Assembly (NCBI GenBank): GCA_035236585.1
Contig: CP141130.1
Location: 31,259,501-31,323,500 of the forward strand
Reading direction: 5' to 3'
DNA from: Warburgia ugandensis
Taxonomy: Eukaryota > Streptophyta > Magnoliopsida > Canellales > Canellaceae
Length of the DNA: 64,000 bases
Part shown: positions 60,991 to 64,000 of the stretch, in pieces
How positions within the stretch are numbered: position 1 is the stretch's first letter
How the letters are laid out: each line of letters opens with the position of its first letter
Notes under the pieces: generated by a model
What the model was told of the DNA's origin: nothing
Database searches by the model: none
The model's input: only the letters and a program-made list of their open reading frames with translations
Made by a program: the position numbers and the translations under genes

Positions 60991-62969
60991 ATTATAATAT
61001 TTAAATTTTTTTTTTTTTTTTTAATTTACTGAACTTTATGAACTTTTTTCTTATAAAAAAGATAGTTATTTTGCTATATAGCAAGTTGATTTGATTTGTT
61101 ACTCAAGAAAGGGATGAGAGTTGCTGGAGCGTCGCATAACAAACGATGGTATAAGTTCGGATTGATGTTTGCTTGAATGGCTAAGGGCTTCTCGTTTTCT
61201 TCTGTTATGACATTTTCCATTTTGAATGATATAAGGTTATTTCTTATACTTTGGTACAAGTGAGATATATTCTGTTTCGGCGTCTGATTGTTTAACATCT
61301 CTTTTAGGTGGAATCCTCTTAGAAATTTTGGATCACTAATGATCCGGTAGTGTCAGTTGCACCGCCAGTATCAGGCGCTGAAACTTTTATGAAAGGGGCG
61401 TGTCTCAAAATTAGCTGCTGTTCGTTACGGGTTCTTCGTTTGCAAGTTACTGATCAAGCTTTCGGCCATTGAAGGGGGCATTATTTGGGTAGGAAGTGAG
61501 AAGAGCAGGATTTCAGTGTTACTGGCAGCAGTTTTGGTTGCAATTGTTTTGTAGAAGACGGGAACCACAAGTGACCCGGTTGCGAGTTTTCTCATGACAT
61601 TTGACGGAAAAATGAGGGACAAGTATTGAACCCCCTGGTAGTCTGGGCCCATATATGTGACTAGTTGTTTGTTTGGACGGTCTAGTCCAAGACGAGTGGT
61701 AGTGGGTGATTCTAACTATCTTTTTTTCGTATCTTATAGGTCGTTGTCTAGATAGTTACAAACTTACGAGTATTTTCGAATATCAGAAATAAAGTCCTTT
61801 TATAGAAAACACACTATGCTATTATTGGCGTAAAGTATTTTCGAAACAGTCCTAATTTTGTGATGCCCTTGTTTGTTTCGGAATAACTCAATTTATTGCA
61901 GTTCTGCTAAACTTACGGAAATCAACGTTAATATGTCAAGTAAAGCTGAAATCTCATGAATAATCTGTCGAAGTATTAAATATTATTTGTAAAGAGAGTC
62001 TTTTTTATTGTTATTAAATGTTATTTATAAAGATAGTTTTTTAATTGTATTAAGTAAAGGAATTGTTTATATTGTAGTTACAAATCCAAATCAAAACTAC
62101 AATTCCCATCTTAATCATGCCTTCCACCTGATTCTTTTGGACATTTTTCATGGATTTTTTTTGAAAGGTAAACACACGCCGTGCATGACTTTAAACCTTG
62201 GTCTGAGACTTCTTTCAGGGCCACTGTTCTTAGAAGGTGGCGGTAAATTTTCTTTTTTCTTTTAATGAATGATCGCCGTACTTTCCAGTTTGCCATAATT
62301 TTCAAATGGTTTTCTGCAGGAGTAAGTTGGAAGCAAAGCTGTAAATCCGTCAAGATGGATCTAGGCCTGCACTTATCCAAATAGTGGCGATTGATTGATG
62401 TCCATACTTTAGTGCAACTGCCGAAGGATGTATAAATTTAGAGGAACTCGAGTATTTATTATTTACAAATGTACTATTAATGATGTGGATGGAACGGTGA
62501 TATAATTCGTTACAGTATTGCAGTTGAATGGTTGGATCTTTTAGCCGTTAGTTTGGGCAATTGTCTGACGGTCCGTGGCATACTTATGAGTAGAGTTTCC
62601 AAGGTCCTTGTCCCTCTTAGCGTATTCCAGTGGGTTAGGGTTGTAAGAACCTTCTAAGCACCCATTTGGGTCCACAGACATGTAGACACTGGCTGATTGT
62701 GATACATATGATTGGCGAATTTAGAAGGAAATTCGCGGTATCGTTAGCCAACCTGTATATATGATCTTAAAATACCAGCTGAACGATGCCGTATTAATCG
62801 GATGCTGAAAAAGATAACTACAAAACTTCAAATAGGAAGTTGTAACAAAAAGGAGTCTATATTTCGCTATTAAATTCTAATAGAAAGGAGTCTCATTAAG
62901 ATTAACTTACTAATAGAGGAAGAATGTAAATTTGTAGAAAAGAATGGTATAGAAAGACTGCAATTTTCT
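60991..62969. other. Intergenic sequence, no gene recognised
   Basis: Contains a T run at about 61007-61022. The stretch 61310-61660 has higher GC than its surroundings, with an open minus-strand frame (61652-61425, 75 residues, MGPDYQGVQYLSLIF...) that shows no recognisable domain. It could be an exon or a gene relic; I cannot support either. The 85- and 89-residue frames near 62008-62380 overlap each other and look like chance. Confidence 0.4.
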
Positions 62970-63350
62970 TGTGCTTGGGTTAGAGAGCAGGTTTTTGGCC
63001 TTCAGGAGGGCGATTGCCGCTTGATCTCCCTACTTTTACATTTTGGGGACTCTCTCAATTAAAAGAGTTACTTCAACGGAACAGTAATCTCCAAGGAAAA
63101 AGATGCTGGTAAATAGAGTCATATTTATATTAGGAAATTACTTAACTGTTGGCTAAAGACTTGTCACTTACAACGAAATTGATTCCACTAAGTTAAAAGA
63201 TATCACACTAAGTTAACACCCAGACTCATAAACAATTCAACTAACTCAAGATTCCTTCTCAAATAAACAACCTACATAAAAATAGCTACAAAATTGAAAG
63301 ACTTATTCTAGCTTGGCCCTACATTATACTAGCACCATGAACACACATCA
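62970..63350 (-). mobile_element. Short chromovirus LTR, minus strand
   Basis: On the minus strand it begins TGATGTGTGTTCATGGTGCT at 63350, right after the purine-rich AAGGAGGAAGGAA tract (63351-63363), and contains TATA-like CTAATATAAATATG. The end at about 62970 (CCAAGCACA) is a guess from a TG...CA boundary, which gives 381 bp, a usual size for Reina-type chromovirus LTRs. No second LTR in the window confirms it. Confidence 0.45.
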
Positions 63351-64000
63351 TTCCTTCCTCCTTAAAATGAGATCGTCCTCAAAGCCCAAATCTGGAAATT
63401 TGGTCTTCAAATGGTTAAGGTTTTACAAGTTCATCAGCAGGAGATAACCCCGCTCCAAGAAACCAAGACTTCATCTTTTCCCTTACAATGGCGCTTTTCC
63501 AGATTGGCTTGTGATAGTGGCCCTACCAAATTATCATCATGAACGTGTGGAAATTGAGTCCCAAGTTACTCATTCTTCCCACTGTGGCTTTAATATTGAA
63601 ACATGAACTACTGGGTGTATATTGGTTCCAATGGGGCAGATCAAGTTTGTAGGTGATGGAGCTAATTTTGGCAATCACTCTGTAAGGCCTGTAGTATCGT
63701 GGGGTGAGTTTCACACAACACCAATGGACCTTGCATGTATGGCTGTTACTGCAAGTAAACACAATCACCTACACTCAACTCTTGTTACATGCATTTTTTA
63801 TCATGAGCTTGCTTCATACAAGCTTGCATGACTTGAAGAGTACGCCACAGGTCCTTGCTACTTGAGTCTTGTTTCACAAGAGTATCCTCCACCACAGCAA
63901 CTTTGGTAGTACTAGGAACATATGATAAAAGAGTGGGAGGAGAGCGGCCGTACACAACATCAAACGGTGTCATTTTATTTGTTGAATGACAACTGGTATT
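63348..64000 (-). pseudogene. 3' end of a chromovirus-type polyprotein (integrase C-terminal part), runs off the window
   Basis: Read right to left. 63973-63785 holds MTPFDVVYGRSPPTLLSYVP and the following helix-rich stretch of the integrase C-terminal region. After a stop and a frame change, LTPRYYRPYRVIAKISSITY lies within 63768-63523, typical of the GPY/F-type module. EKRHCKGKDEVLVSW near 63500-63460 fits a chromodomain, and LKTKFPDLGFEDDLILR ends the protein next to the LTR. Stops and at least two frameshifts show a dead copy. The rest of pol and gag lie beyond 64000. Confidence 0.85.

Noticed and set aside
62008..62380. Overlapping plus and minus frames of 85-89 residues
   Set aside because: They overlap on opposite strands, contain low-complexity Lys or Phe runs, and match no family I recognise.

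Overview
This is nuclear DNA from a seed plant, most likely an angiosperm with a repeat-rich genome. The evidence is one spliced plant gene (an HVA22 family member with five short exons and GT-AG introns), several nested Ty3/gypsy LTR retrotransposons, long dinucleotide repeats, and AT-rich sequence with decayed CpG sites. There are no bacterial operons, ribosome binding sites, CRISPR arrays or tRNA/rRNA genes. I cannot name the species.

Layout. 1-1021 is the 3' end of a long LTR (family L) that reappears nearly unchanged at 44374-45395. 1022-1098 looks like the tail of another gypsy polyprotein. About 1650-8285 is a decayed minus-strand Athila-like element (M): LTR, polypurine tract, 3' untranslated region, integrase and RNase H, cut off before reverse transcriptase. 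8286-10189 is unclassified. 10190-21828 is a plus-strand Athila-like element (E1) with both LTRs partly preserved, a primer binding site, gag and a polypurine tract, but no pol.

22399-55703 is the best record in the window: an old Athila-like element (H) whose two LTRs have been invaded separately. Its 5' LTR holds a solo LTR (S1, 23053-25815, duplicated target ACATG) and a 12-kb gag-pol element (E2, 25895-37919, target AGAAG/AGAAA). Its internal region holds two long LTRs of family L (L1, 40837-45395, target ATAAC; L2, from 45439, end lost). Its 3' LTR holds another LTR (D, 52164-54764, target TTAGT). Because the insertions fall at different places in the two LTRs of H, each LTR keeps the uninterrupted site for the other, so S1, E2 and D can be delimited almost to the base.

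55704-62969 is the gene-containing part: an intergenic stretch with small duplications and a possible foldback element, then the HVA22-like gene (ATG 58802, stop 59734) with ABA-response-like promoter motifs, then more intergenic sequence with an LTR-like or TRIM-like repeat pair. 62970-64000 is the 3' end of a minus-strand chromovirus with a short LTR; it runs off the right edge.

None of the retroelement reading frames is intact. The HVA22-like gene is the only gene that looks functional. The most unusual signal is a CpG-rich chain of short perfect or near-perfect palindromes inside LTR D (52819-53119). A comparable chain lies in L1 (42058-42235) and a weaker one in L2, all against AT-rich surroundings.
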